Shown: positions 14,886 through 14,904 of the stretch, piece by piece
Position numbering within the stretch: position 1 is the first letter of the stretch
Layout of the letters: every line of letters begins with the position of its first letter
DNA from: Planococcaceae bacterium UBA3378
GTDB lineage: Bacteria > Bacillota > Bacilli > Bacillales_A > Planococcaceae
NCBI GenBank assembly: GCA_002359075.1
Contig: DEQA01000329.1
Span: forward strand, 1-14,904
DNA: 14,904 nucleotides
Reading direction: 5' to 3'
Program-made: the position numbers and the translations under genes
The notes under the pieces: generated by a model
Seen by the model: only the letters and a program-made list of their open reading frames with translations
Told to the model about the DNA's origin: nothing
Databases searched by the model: none

Positions 14886-14904
14886 TGAACTGCACCCCAA
14901 TTGT
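14886..14904. mobile_element. Possible terminal inverted repeat of an IS3-family (IS150-group) element, cut by the window edge
   Basis: The last 19 bases, TGAACTGCACCCCAATTGT, resemble what I recall of IS150-group ends: they begin with TG and carry TGxACTGxxCCCCAA. If correct, the element continues to the right, and the DNA just left of it is the insertion site. No transposase is visible inside the window, so this rests on the end sequence only. Confidence 0.35.

Overview
The window looks like chromosomal DNA of an endospore-forming member of the Bacillales (Bacillaceae or a close relative; genus not resolvable by eye). The DNA is moderately AT-rich, ribosome binding sites are strong AGGAGG type, and non-ATG starts occur. 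The gene content is typical: the spore protein Tlp, a YjcZ-type micropeptide, a full-length bacillopeptidase F, and Bacillus-type lipoprotein and membrane families. No rRNA, tRNA or CRISPR array was seen. The only mobile-element hint is a possible IS end at the extreme right edge.

Layout, left to right. (1) Positions 5-109, minus: a tiny reading frame resembling the N-terminus of a CotF/YhcQ-like spore coat protein, apparently truncated. A gene-poor stretch to about 700 follows, with remnants of small frames. (2) Positions 727-3318, plus: a tight three-gene operon encoding a four-helix membrane protein, a TPR protein with two C-terminal membrane helices, and a TPR-AAA ATPase. The ATPase has intact Walker motifs, two arginine fingers and an aromatic pore loop. 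This is the most intriguing module of the window: it looks like a membrane-tethered unfoldase with its own TPR adaptor, but its substrate is unknown. (3) Positions 3611-4196: divergent small sporulation genes yjcZ-like (minus) and tlp (plus), each with a strong hairpin terminator. (4) Positions 4955-9508: a very large secreted S8 protease, bacillopeptidase F, with a TTG start, an intact catalytic set, an Asn/Gly repeat linker and a long multi-domain C-terminus. A large imperfect inverted repeat lies upstream. (5) Positions 9931-10515: a regulator joining an XRE-type helix-turn-helix to a desulfoferrodoxin-like C-terminus, after a structured leader of about 360 nt. (6) Positions 10588-11169 and 11479-11946, minus: a DUF2628 membrane protein and a probable small spore-coat-type protein. 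(7) Positions 12487-14689, plus: a two-gene operon encoding a DUF5105-type lipoprotein and a TcaA/YvbJ-like membrane-anchored extracytoplasmic protein. It has good sigma-A promoters and a terminator.

Themes: four small or medium genes point to the spore (coat-like fragment, YjcZ-like, Tlp, Tyr/Pro-rich coat-type). Several genes act at or outside the membrane (AAA/TPR module, Bpr, lipoprotein, TcaA-like). Homology calls rest on remembered family sequence patterns and visible motifs, not on a search.
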